A stretch of 64,000 nucleotides of DNA from Streptomyces gossypii (GTDB lineage: Bacteria; Actinomycetota; Actinomycetes; Streptomycetales; Streptomycetaceae), in contig NZ_JAJAGO010000014.1 of the NCBI RefSeq assembly GCF_025165795.1, positions 1 to 64,000 on the forward strand, given 5' to 3'. The position numbers were made by a program, and so were the translations under genes. Shown in pieces: positions 8,232-17,430 of this stretch. Numbering within the stretch: the stretch's first letter is position 1; every line of letters begins with the position of its first letter. The notes under the pieces were generated by a model, which saw only the letters and a program-made list of their open reading frames with translations, searched no databases and was not told where the DNA came from.

Positions 8232-8687
8232 CTACATGCGGGGAGGCTCGCCCTGGGTCCAGGTGATGTGCATCGCCTGGCGGTGGATGCGCCAGCCCTC
8301 GTCCGTCCGCAGCAGTTCGTAGTCGTTCCAGCCGCCCGAGGCGAACATGCCCTCCTGGGGGCGCTCTCCCCGCAGTACGTGAAGGCTCACGACGCTCGCC
8401 CGCACGGTGGCGCGGTCGCCGTCCAGGTCGATCACGTAGTTCGTGCCGACATGCTGGGTGCGCGCGAAGAGTCCGACGCCGCGCGTGGTGTCGCGGGCGA
8501 TCTCCTCCCGCCCCTCGGAGGCTCCGACAGGGACCTCGATGTGGGCGTCCGCGGTGTAGAAGCGCGCCGCCCAGGCGGCGTCGAAGGGGCCCTGGTCGAG
8601 GGAGTGCTGGTAGCGGTCGAGGAGATCGGTGAGGGCGGCGCGGTCGGCGAGGGTGTGCAGCTGCTGGATATCCGTGGTGGTGGTCAT
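8232..8687 (-). CDS. SnoaL/NTF2-like small protein
   Basis: 151-residue alpha+beta cone-fold protein of the NTF2-like superfamily, which holds isomerases, dehydratase subunits and ligand-binding proteins. The N-terminal helix LADRAALTDLLDRYQHSLDQGP, residues in DAHIEVP and the C-terminal EGWRIHRQAM strand match the common SnoaL_4 pattern. No partner enzyme is adjacent, so substrate and role are unknown. It lies between the ccr control region and the TetR gene, all on the minus strand. An 18-base palindrome stands immediately upstream of its ATG (8687), pointing to its own regulated promoter rather than co-transcription alone. Confidence 0.75.
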   Translation of the reverse strand: MTTTTDIQQLHTLADRAALTDLLDRYQHSLDQGPFDAAWAARFYTADAHIEVPVGASEGREEIARDTTRGVGLFARTQHVGTNYVIDLDGDRATVRASVVSLHVLRGERPQEGMFASGGWNDYELLRTDEGWRIHRQAMHITWTQGEPPRM

Positions 8688-8701
8688 GTGGACACCGTCG
8701 T

Positions 8702-8721
8702 ACTTGAAGAGAACTTCAAGT
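8702..8721. promoter_or_regulatory. Perfect palindrome resembling a MerR-family operator
   Basis: ACTTGAAG-AGAA-CTTCAAGT is a perfect dyad except for the centre. It spans the last base of the TetR stop codon and lies 15 bases upstream of the NTF2-like start. CTTGAAG/CTTCAAG arms are common in MerR-family promoters. No merR gene is in this window, so the binder would be encoded elsewhere. Confidence 0.5.
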
Positions 8722-9509
8722 CAAGCGTCGTGTTTGCGCAGCGCGTCCTCGATGGAGTTCATGATCTCGGCCAGCGGCGCGTCCGTACGGGCGACGGTGA
8801 CCAGCACCTCGCCTTGCCGCGCCGTCTCCGCCGCGTTCGAACGCCCCCCGCTCACCGCGCGGTTCGCCCCGAAGCCGGTGCCGAAAGTCCGCCGCACGAT
8901 CGCGAAGGCGTGGTCGAGCTGCGCCTCCACATCGCCCGCGCCGCCGCCGCGCAGCCAGCGCCGCAGCACGTGGTTGTGCGCGGTGACCACGGCCGAGGCA
9001 GCAACCTCCGCGAGCAGCGGCTCGTCGTAGTCGCTCACGCCGTCCCCGTGTGCCGCCTCGTCGAAGTGGCCCAGCAGATAGCGCGTGAACAGCCGCTCAT
9101 AGCGCGCCACCGAGGCGATCTCGCGCTCGCGCAGGGCCGGCACCTCGCGCGTCAGCTTGTACCGCTCGACACTCCCCTTGGGGGAGGCGGCGTACATCTT
9201 CATCACCTCTTTGATGCCCCGGCACACGGTGTCCAGCGGGTGCTCGTGCGCGGGCGCCGCCTCCAGTACCGCCTGGGCCCGTACGAGGGTCTCGTCGTGG
9301 TCCGGGAAGATCGCCTCTTCCTTGGAGCGGAAGTGCCGGAAGAAGGTGCGCCGGGCGACCCCGGCCCGCGCCGCGATCTCGTCGACCGTGGTCGCCTCGT
9401 ACCCCTTCGTCGCGAACAGCTCCATGGCCGCGGCGGCCAACTCCCGGCGCAGCTTCAGACGCTGGGAGGAGGCGGCTGGGGTACGGGAAGGCTTCGCGGG
9501 CTCCGGCAT
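8721..9509 (-). CDS. TetR/AcrR-family regulator next to the ccr operon
   Basis: 262-residue regulator with a canonical N-terminal helix-turn-helix: TTVDEIAARAGVARRTFFRH near residues 40-59, then a ligand-binding C-terminal half. It starts at ATG 9509; the longer open frame upstream has no support. It is the only regulator near the ccr operon, and the 8123-8159 palindrome is a suitable target, so it may respond to an acyl-CoA or similar metabolite. A short dyad just upstream of its own start suggests autoregulation. Regulatory target and ligand are inference. Confidence 0.88.
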   Translation of the reverse strand: MPEPAKPSRTPAASSQRLKLRRELAAAAMELFATKGYEATTVDEIAARAGVARRTFFRHFRSKEEAIFPDHDETLVRAQAVLEAAPAHEHPLDTVCRGIKEVMKMYAASPKGSVERYKLTREVPALREREIASVARYERLFTRYLLGHFDEAAHGDGVSDYDEPLLAEVAASAVVTAHNHVLRRWLRGGGAGDVEAQLDHAFAIVRRTFGTGFGANRAVSGGRSNAAETARQGEVLVTVARTDAPLAEIMNSIEDALRKHDA

Positions 9510-9519
9510 GTGGTGCACG

Positions 9520-9532
9520 TTACACGGTGTGA
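9520..9532. promoter_or_regulatory. Short dyad upstream of the tetR start
   Basis: TTACAC-G-GTGTGA, arms with one mismatch, lies 11-23 bases upstream of the TetR ATG. Position would suit autorepression, but it does not share the TGGCAC core of the ccr palindrome. Confidence 0.25.
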
Positions 9533-9607
9533 CGGGCTCGGGTGACGGGCCGCCGGAGGGAGGCTGCAGCAGCCCGCCCCACCCCCCTCCGGGTGGCCCG
9601 GAGCCGG

Positions 9608-11392
9608 TCACCGCCGCGCGTACTCGCGGAAGCCCCGGCCGGTCTTGCGGCCCAGGCAACCCGCCGCGACCAGGTGTTCGAGCAGCGGTGCGGGGGCGAG
9701 CCCCGGGTCACGGAACTCGGTGTGCAGCACCCGCTCGATCGCCAGCGACACGTCCAGACCGACCACGTCCAGCAGCTCGAAGGGGCCCATCGGATAGCCG
9801 CCGCCGAGCCGCATCGCGGCGTCGATGTCGTCCGGCGAGGCATAGTGCTCCTGGACCATCTTGACCGCGTTGTTCAGATACGGGAACAGCAGCGCGTTCA
9901 CGATGAAGCCCGCCCGGTCCCCGCAGTCCACCGGGTGCTTGCGCAGCACCCCGCACACCTGGCGCACGGTGGCGTGCGCCTCGTCGCCGGTCAGCACGGT
10001 GCGGACCACCTCGACGAGTTTCATCGCGGGCGCCGGATTGAAGAAGTGCATCCCGACGACGTCCCGCGGGCGCGAGGTGGCGCGGGCGCAGGCGACGACC
10101 GGGAGCGAGGAGGTGGTGGTGGCCAGCACCGTACCCGGGCCGCACACCTCGTCCAGCGCCGCGAAGAGCTGCCGCTTCACCGTGAGATCCTCCGCGACGG
10201 CCTCCACGACCAGATCCACGCCCACCAGCGCGCCCAGCGACCCCGCCGGGGCGATCCGCGCGAGCGCGGCGTCCCGCTCGGCCGCGCCCAGCCGCCCCTT
10301 GGCGACCGACCGCTCCAGCGAGGTGGCCACCCGGGCCTTCGCCGCGGCGGCCTTCGAAGCACCGCGCGCGGTGAGCACGGTCGGATACCCGGCCTTCGCG
10401 AAGACCTCCGCGATACCGGCGGCCATGGTGCCGGAGCCGACGACGCCGACGGCCCGGACCGTACGGGCGGACGCGTCCGTGGCGGCGGTGTCCGGCGTCG
10501 CGGCGTCCGGCACCGTCTCGGCGCTGCCGGGGGAGGCGTAGGTGTAGAAGCCGCGGCCGGACTTGCGGCCGTTCAGCCCGGCGTCGCTCAACTGCCGCAG
10601 CACCGAGGCCGGAGCGTGCAGCCGGTCCTGCGACTCGGCGTACATCGCGTCCAGCACCGTGCGCGCGGTGTCGATGCCGATCAGGTCCAGCAGCGCCAGC
10701 GGGCCCATCGGCAGCCCGCAGCCCAGCCGCATCGCGGCGTCGATGTCCTCGCGGCTCGCGTACCGGGACTCGTACATCGCCGCCGCCTGGTTCAGATAGC
10801 CGAACAGCAGGCCGTCCGCGAGGAATCCGGGCCGGTCGCCGACCGCGATCGGATCCTTGTCCAGCTCGCGGACCAGATCGGTGACAGCCGCAACCGCCTC
10901 CGGCGCGGTCAGCACCGAGGAGACGATCTCGACGAGCCGCATGGCGGGAGCCGGGTTGAAGAAGTGCAGACCCAGCACGCGCTCGGGCCGGTCGGAGTCG
11001 GCCGCCAGCCGGGTCACCGAGAGCGCGTTGGTGCCTGTCGCCATGATGGCGTCCGGCCTGACCACGGTGTCGAGCGCGGCGAAGACGCGGCACTTGGTGT
11101 CGTAGTCCTCCGGCACCACCTCGATCACCAGGTCCGCCTCGGCGGCGGCCCGCACATCGGGGAAGGTGCGGAAGCGGGCCAGCGCGTCCCGGCGCTCCGT
11201 GGCGGTGATGCGCCCGCGCTCCACGGCGCGCGCGGTGGAGGTCTCCAGCGAGGTCACGGCCCGGCGGGAGGCGAGTTCGTCGGTGTCGATGCCGATCACC
11301 TCGCGGCCGGACCGGATGAGTACGTCGGCGATACCGGTGCCCATGGTGCCCAGGCCGACGACGGCGATGGTGGTGAGGGAGGGACGGTCCAT
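9608..11392 (-). CDS. Tandem double-length 3-hydroxyacyl-CoA (3-hydroxybutyryl-CoA) dehydrogenase
   Basis: 594-residue protein made of two complete 3-hydroxybutyryl-CoA dehydrogenase copies in tandem. Copy 1 (about 5-285) has the NAD loop GLGTMGTG and catalytic-region GLHFFNPAPAMRLVE. Copy 2 (about 305-594) has GSGTMAAG and GMHFFNPAPAMKLVE. Each keeps the MGPxxLLDxxGLD and GRKxGRGFY/F signatures, so both look catalytically intact. A roughly 20-residue Ala/Thr/Asp-rich linker joins them. It would interconvert acetoacetyl-CoA and 3-hydroxybutyryl-CoA, feeding crotonyl-CoA to Ccr. Start is ATG at 11392, preceded by an in-frame GTG. The single-domain form of about 285 residues is the usual one. 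Confidence 0.92.
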   Translation of the reverse strand: MDRPSLTTIAVVGLGTMGTGIADVLIRSGREVIGIDTDELASRRAVTSLETSTARAVERGRITATERRDALARFRTFPDVRAAAEADLVIEVVPEDYDTKCRVFAALDTVVRPDAIMATGTNALSVTRLAADSDRPERVLGLHFFNPAPAMRLVEIVSSVLTAPEAVAAVTDLVRELDKDPIAVGDRPGFLADGLLFGYLNQAAAMYESRYASREDIDAAMRLGCGLPMGPLALLDLIGIDTARTVLDAMYAESQDRLHAPASVLRQLSDAGLNGRKSGRGFYTYASPGSAETVPDAATPDTAATDASARTVRAVGVVGSGTMAAGIAEVFAKAGYPTVLTARGASKAAAAKARVATSLERSVAKGRLGAAERDAALARIAPAGSLGALVGVDLVVEAVAEDLTVKRQLFAALDEVCGPGTVLATTTSSLPVVACARATSRPRDVVGMHFFNPAPAMKLVEVVRTVLTGDEAHATVRQVCGVLRKHPVDCGDRAGFIVNALLFPYLNNAVKMVQEHYASPDDIDAAMRLGGGYPMGPFELLDVVGLDVSLAIERVLHTEFRDPGLAPAPLLEHLVAAGCLGRKTGRGFREYARR

Positions 11393-11800
11393 CACGGGAC
11401 TCCAGTCAGTGGGTGACACAAGCCCCGGCAGGGCGAGGCTGATGAGGGTGCGCCGCGCGTGCACACGCACACGGCAAGGGGAGTTGCGGAGAACCGGCCG
11501 GCCCTGTCCCGGGGCCGGGCCGTACCAAGGTCGCCGAACCGACTGCACTCTCGGCGGCTGCGTCACCAGGCCGCCTGAGCGGGGGTACCGCTCTGATGAG
11601 CACACTAACTCGCCAGTAACAAGAACACCAGAGGGCCGCAGCTGTGACCTGTACCGCGCGCGGACACCACGGAGCGCCCCTGAACCCGCCCGGGCGCCCG
11701 TGCGCGCTCCCTCGCCGGGCCGTGCGCCGCTTCTCCCGCGCCTGTACGGCCCCTGTGGCCACGCCCTCCGGTGCGGTTCAATTGCATGTGAGGGGGTCCT
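11393..11800. other. Divergent intergenic region without a gene
   Basis: 408 bases between the divergent dehydrogenase and HEAT-protein genes. No credible ORF. It includes a relatively AT-richer stretch at about 11600-11635 that could hold promoters, but I cannot assign boxes. AGGGGG just before 11801 is the ribosome site of the HEAT gene. Confidence 0.5.
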
Positions 11801-12427
11801 ATGACGACCGGTGCACTGTCGGAACCGCAGGACGGCACGGAATTCGAGCAACTGCTGAGGAGAGTCCGGGCGGAGGCGGACAGCCGCGGTGCGCAGGCTG
11901 AGCGGGCCGAACTGGAAGCGCTCGCCCGGGACGGCGGCCCCGGCGCGCGCGACGCCCTGGCGGAAGTGCTCGCGGAGACCGGACGCCCGCTGTGGGCCCA
12001 GGAGATGGCCGCCTTCGCACTCGGCTGCGCGGGGGACCGCCGGGCCTTCGAGACTCTCGTCTTCCTGCTCAACTACCGTGACCCGCTGCGCGGTGCCACC
12101 GCCGCACACGCCCTCGTACGGCTCCGCGATCCGCGCACCGCACGCGCGGCGGCGGCCCTGGCCACGAACGAGCTGCGGACGGCCTACGCGCTGCACCCCG
12201 TACGGGTGCTCGTCGCGCTCCGCGCACCCGAGTCCGTACCGGCGCTGGTCTCCCTGCTGGGCAGACTGCTGGACGGGCCCGGACCGCACTGGCCGATAGC
12301 GCTCGCCTGCGTCGAGGGGCTCGGCCGCATAGGAGACGCACGGGCCCGCCCGGTACTCCGCGAGGCCGCGGCCCACCACCGCCTCCGCCCAGCGGCCCAG
12401 GCCGCCCTGGCCCGCGCGGGCGGCTGA
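11801..12427 (+). CDS. HEAT-repeat protein
   Basis: 208-residue soluble protein built from HEAT/PBS-lyase-like repeats of about 31 residues. From residue 40 on, repeats read as paired Ala/Leu-rich helices ending in D-P or D-R turns, for example RDPLRGATAAHALVRLRDP and RAPESVPALVSLLGRLLDG, followed by GRIGDARARPVLREAAAHH. Such proteins are binding scaffolds; no partner is evident. A clear AGGGGG ribosome site precedes the ATG. It stands alone, divergent from the dehydrogenase and convergent with the amidotransferase-like gene. Function unknown. Confidence 0.8.
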   Translation: MTTGALSEPQDGTEFEQLLRRVRAEADSRGAQAERAELEALARDGGPGARDALAEVLAETGRPLWAQEMAAFALGCAGDRRAFETLVFLLNYRDPLRGATAAHALVRLRDPRTARAAAALATNELRTAYALHPVRVLVALRAPESVPALVSLLGRLLDGPGPHWPIALACVEGLGRIGDARARPVLREAAAHHRLRPAAQAALARAGG

Positions 12428-12817
12428 CCCCCGGCCCCCGCACTCCTGCGACGCCGGGCCGGGCCCGCACCCGTCGCGCGCCGTGCCCGGAGCCGTCCCG
12501 GACTCTCCCCTCCGAGGCGCATTGCGTGCTGCCTGCGGCCCGGCCGCGCAGACGCCGGATGGTGCGGTCGCGTTCCCGGATCACCTGCCGAGCGCTGATC
12601 CGGCTCGGATTCCGGGACTCGCCAGAGCCTCACCGCCAGCTGCGGCCGGGGGAGGGGCAGCGGATCATGGTGGAGAAGTCCGCGAACGGCAGCCCGCGTT
12701 CGCGGTGTACAGCCGCGGGCCCATCGACCGGCATCCACGGCGATGACGGCGCGGCATCCTTCCCCTCCCCCCGGCTGTCGCTGGGGAAGGCAGGCGCCCT
12801 CTGCCGTGTCCGACCGC
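12428..12817. other. Non-coding gap after the HEAT gene
   Basis: 390 bases between two convergent genes. Short open frames on both strands lack ribosome sites and coding character. I see nothing else apart from the terminator-like palindrome just past its right edge. Confidence 0.5.
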
Positions 12818-13603
12818 TCAGACTGAGCCGTGAGCCCTCGGCTGGGCCGGCCCAGCCGACCGCTCACGACAACCCGTCGCGGCGCGGCGGACCTGCACCG
12901 GCGCCCTGGCAGCGGTGACCAGCGCCCGCATCACCCGGAGGTCCTCACCCGCCTCCGGATGCCACTGCACACCCAATACGAAACTGTCCGTGTCCCGGAG
13001 TTCGACCGCCTCGACCGTGCCGTCGTCGGCGAACGCGCTCGCCATCAGTCCGCCGCCCAGCTGGTCCACGGCCTGGTGGTGGTACGTCGGCACGCCCACC
13101 GCCTCCGGCACGGCCACAGCCAGGCGGGTGCCCGGCACCGGCTTCACCACGTGCTCGGCGAACAGCCCTGGCGGCCCGGAGTGCCCGCCGTGCCCCACCG
13201 TCTGCGACAGGTGCTGGATGAGGGTGCCCCCCAGCGCGACGTTGAGAAGCTGCATGCCGCGGCAGACGCCCAGCAGCGGCTTCCCCGCCGCCAGCGCGGC
13301 CTCGATCAGAGCCAGCTCCCAGGCATCCCGCGCCAGGTCCGGCGGCCCGGTCTCCGCGTGCGTCTCCACTCCGTACCGTACGGGCTGCACATCCGCCCCG
13401 CCCGCGATGACCAGCCCGTCGAGCCGGGCGACCGTCTCCTCGGCTGCGGCGGGATCATCCGGCGGCAGCATCGCCGCGAGCCCGCCCGTGTACTGCACCT
13501 GCCGGTGGTAGCCGGCCGGCAGCACGGCGGCGGGCAGGTGCCACACCCCCCACCGCACGGACGGGTCCAGATACGTACTGATGCCGATGAGCGGCTTGGG
13601 CAC
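12818..13603 (-). CDS. Class I glutamine amidotransferase-fold gamma-glutamyl hydrolase (PuuD-like)
   Basis: 261-residue peptidase C26 protein related to gamma-glutamyl-GABA hydrolase. The catalytic triad is visible: Cys in LLGVCRGMQLLN, and His plus Glu in GVQWHPEAG. It would release glutamate from a gamma-glutamyl conjugate. It lies 30 bases after the permease gene on the same strand and shares the locus with a glutamine-synthetase-like ligase, aldehyde dehydrogenase and SDR, so it is the logical last step of a gamma-glutamyl amine pathway. Start is GTG at 13603, chosen because GGAG lies six bases upstream; GTG at 13618 is an alternative. The last 16 codons contain a terminator-like palindrome. 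Confidence 0.87.
   Translation of the reverse strand: MPKPLIGISTYLDPSVRWGVWHLPAAVLPAGYHRQVQYTGGLAAMLPPDDPAAAEETVARLDGLVIAGGADVQPVRYGVETHAETGPPDLARDAWELALIEAALAAGKPLLGVCRGMQLLNVALGGTLIQHLSQTVGHGGHSGPPGLFAEHVVKPVPGTRLAVAVPEAVGVPTYHHQAVDQLGGGLMASAFADDGTVEAVELRDTDSFVLGVQWHPEAGEDLRVMRALVTAARAPVQVRRAATGCRERSAGPAQPRAHGSV
12830..12867. terminator. 38-base palindrome at a convergent gene end
   Basis: GTGAGC and TCGGCTGGGCC pair with GGCCCAGCCGA and GCTCAC around the centre, mismatching at only two positions per arm. It overlaps the last codons of the hydrolase gene and faces the HEAT gene, so it could end transcripts from both sides. Confidence 0.55.
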
Positions 13604-13633
13604 GGCTGCTCCGATCACTCGTGTCTCAGAAGG

Positions 13634-15118
<1,485 letters not shown>

Positions 15119-15140
15119 GAGCCGCTCCCTGCCTCGAGTC

Positions 15141-15162
15141 AAAGGTTTGAGGCCACACCTTT
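15141..15162. promoter_or_regulatory. Imperfect 22-base dyad upstream of the permease
   Basis: AAAGGTTTG (15141-15149) and CACACCTTT (15154-15162) pair with one mismatch around AGGC, 23 bases before the permease ATG. The FadR-type regulator gene starts 800 bases upstream and is the likely binder. Confidence 0.45.
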
Positions 15163-15219
15163 ACCTGCTCGGCTGCCGAGCGCAAGACCCCCTGCGTCAG
15201 CAAATCGGCCTCTCACTGC

Positions 15220-15966
15220 TCAGGCGATGAATCCGCGCAGCAGCGCCGCCGTGCCCGCACAGTGCTCGCGCATCACCTCGCGCGCCCCGTCCGCGTCGCC
15301 CTCCAGAACCGCCTCGACCAGCGCCTCGTGCTGCTCCTGCGAGTGCTCGAGGTTGCGGACGAGCAGCGGGATGCAGCCGAGCAGATCGTTGACGGTCGCG
15401 CGGACGGCCGCGTACTGCGCGGCGAGCGACGGGGAGCCGCAGAGCTCCGCCAGCGTGAGATGCAGCAGCGTGTCCACCTGGCGATAGTCGGTCAGCGGCG
15501 CGTCGCGCGTCGCCTCCAGTGCGGCCCGCAGCCGCTCCCGCCGCTCGTCACCGAGCCCGTGTGCCGCACACAGCCCGGCCGCGCCCACCTCCAGGACCTC
15601 CCGGAACCGCAGCGTGTCCTCGATGTCCACCTTCTCGATCCGCCGCCGCAGCTCGTCCTCGAGACGGCTGCCGGCGACCTCGGGCCGCCGCCGCACGAAA
15701 GTCCCGCCGTACCGGCCGCGTCGGGCCTCCACCAGCCCCTGGTCCTGGAGCACCTTCAGGACTTCGCGCAGCGTGACCCGGCTGACCCCCAGCCGGTCGG
15801 CCAGCTCGCGCTCGGCCGGCAGCCGCTCGCCGTGCGGCACGAGACCGAGCCGTACGACCTGGAGTATCTGCTCCAGGGCCTCCTCGAAGCCGTTGCCCGC
15901 CCGCACGGGGCGCAGCAGCACCGGGCCCAGTCTGTCCGGCGCGACAAATTCCTGAGCCTCACTCAT
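15220..15966 (-). CDS. FadR-type GntR-family regulator of the gamma-glutamyl amine cluster
   Basis: 248-residue regulator. The winged helix-turn-helix near 35-95 reads LPAERELADRLGVSRVTLRE, then RRGRYGGTFVRR of the wing. The C-terminal FCD domain (about 100-240) has the usual helical bundle with possible metal ligands: R and E of FREVLEV, D of the DTLLHLTLA helix and two histidines, in SQEQHEALVEAV and MREHCAG. The ATG at 15966 has GGGAAGGGG upstream. It is divergent from the ligase gene, 74 bases away, so it probably controls both arms of the cluster. Ligand unknown. Confidence 0.9.
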   Translation of the reverse strand: MSEAQEFVAPDRLGPVLLRPVRAGNGFEEALEQILQVVRLGLVPHGERLPAERELADRLGVSRVTLREVLKVLQDQGLVEARRGRYGGTFVRRRPEVAGSRLEDELRRRIEKVDIEDTLRFREVLEVGAAGLCAAHGLGDERRERLRAALEATRDAPLTDYRQVDTLLHLTLAELCGSPSLAAQYAAVRATVNDLLGCIPLLVRNLEHSQEQHEALVEAVLEGDADGAREVMREHCAGTAALLRGFIA

Positions 15967-16040
15967 CGAAGCCCCTTCCCAATCAATGGTTCTTGTGCAT
16001 ACCTTATGGCATCCGGTTGCACCGACGAGAGGCACTCCCC

Positions 16041-17408
16041 GTGGCTGACCGTACGTCCCCGCTCTCCGTCGGCGAACTGAGGAGGCTCGTCGACACCGGC
16101 GAGATCGACACCGTCGTCCTCGCCTTCACCGATATGCAAGGCAGGCTCCAGGGCAAGCGGTTCGCCGCCCGCTTCTTCCTCGATGACGCTCTGGAGCGCG
16201 GCACCGAAGGCTGCAACTACCTTCTCGCCGTGGATGTCGACCTCAACACGGTCGACGGCTACAGCATGTCCTCGTGGGAGCGCGGATACGGAGACTTCGC
16301 CATGCTCTGCGACCTCGGCACGCTGCGCCGCACCCCCTGGAACCCCGGCACCGCCCTGGTCACCGCCGACCTGGCCTGGCACGACGGCACGCCCGTCGTC
16401 GCCTCCCCGCGCCAGATCCTGCGCCGCCAGCTCGACCGGCTCGCCGAGCACGGCTGGACGGCGTATGCCGGCACCGAGCTGGAGTTCATGCTCTTCAAGG
16501 ACACCTACGAAGACGCCTGGGCCCGCGGCTACCGCGACATGAACCCCGCGAACCTCTACAACGTGGACTACTCGATCCTCGGCACCAGCCGCGTCGAGCC
16601 AGTGCTGCGCCGCATCCGCAACGAGATGGGCGCGGCGGGCATGACCGTCGAGTCGGCAAAGGGAGAGTGCAACCTCGGCCAGCACGAGATCGCCTTCCGC
16701 TACGACGAGGCGCTCACCACCTGCGACCAGCACTCGATCTACAAGACCGGTGCCAAGGAGATCGCCTCCCAGGAGGGCATGTCGCTCACCTTCATGGCGA
16801 AGTACGACGAGCGCGAGGGCAACTCCTGCCACATCCACCTCTCACTGCGCGACGAGGCCGGGCAGCCCGTGCTCGCCGACGACGAGGGCCCGTACGGCAT
16901 GTCGAAGCTCATGCGGCACTTCCTCGCCGGACAGATAGTGGCGATGCGCGACTTCACCCTCCTGTACGCGCCGAACATCAACTCCTACAAGCGGTTCCGG
17001 CCCGGCTCCTTCGCACCCACCGCCGTCACCTGGGGCCCCGACAACCGCACCTGCGCCCTGCGCGTCATCGGCCACGGCCAGTCCCACCGCTTCGAGAACC
17101 GCCTCCCCGGCGGCGATGTGAATCCGTACCTCGCGGTGGCCGGCATGGTCGCGGCAGGGCTGTACGGCGTGGAGCACGAGCTGGAGCTCCCCGAGGAGTG
17201 CACCGGCAACGCCTACGCGGGCGATGCCGCACACGTACCCGTCACCCTGCGGGAGGCCGCGGAGCTCTGGGAGGCCAGCCCGATCGCTCGCGCCGCCTTC
17301 GGTGACGACGTGGTCGAGCACTACACCCACATGGCCCGCGTCGAGCAGGACGCGTACGACAGCGCCGTCACCGACTGGGAGCGGTTCCGCTCCTTCGAGC
17401 GCATGTAA
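16041..17408 (+). CDS. Glutamine-synthetase-like gamma-glutamylamine ligase (GlnA4-like)
   Basis: 455-residue glutamine synthetase fold protein, not the GlnA type. Beta-grasp N-domain (1-105) with FTDMQGRLQGKRF, then the ATP-grasp-like catalytic domain with GTELEFMLF near 151-159, metal and glutamate motifs ESAKGECNLGQHE, GNSCHIHLSL, and the NRTCALR arginine loop. Streptomyces GlnA4 joins glutamate to ethanolamine and GlnA2/GlnA3 join it to polyamines; I place this nearer GlnA4 because of its neighbours. Start is GTG at 16041. It leads an operon with the aldehyde dehydrogenase 22 bases downstream and the SDR. Exact amine is inferred. Confidence 0.85.
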   Translation: MADRTSPLSVGELRRLVDTGEIDTVVLAFTDMQGRLQGKRFAARFFLDDALERGTEGCNYLLAVDVDLNTVDGYSMSSWERGYGDFAMLCDLGTLRRTPWNPGTALVTADLAWHDGTPVVASPRQILRRQLDRLAEHGWTAYAGTELEFMLFKDTYEDAWARGYRDMNPANLYNVDYSILGTSRVEPVLRRIRNEMGAAGMTVESAKGECNLGQHEIAFRYDEALTTCDQHSIYKTGAKEIASQEGMSLTFMAKYDEREGNSCHIHLSLRDEAGQPVLADDEGPYGMSKLMRHFLAGQIVAMRDFTLLYAPNINSYKRFRPGSFAPTAVTWGPDNRTCALRVIGHGQSHRFENRLPGGDVNPYLAVAGMVAAGLYGVEHELELPEECTGNAYAGDAAHVPVTLREAAELWEASPIARAAFGDDVVEHYTHMARVEQDAYDSAVTDWERFRSFERM

Positions 17409-17430
17409 CTCCCGAGCAGGCGAGGAAACC

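Noticed and set aside
12483..12746. 87-codon ORF between HEAT and hydrolase genes
   Set aside because: No ribosome site, Pro/Ala/Arg-rich product, and the opposite strand is equally open.
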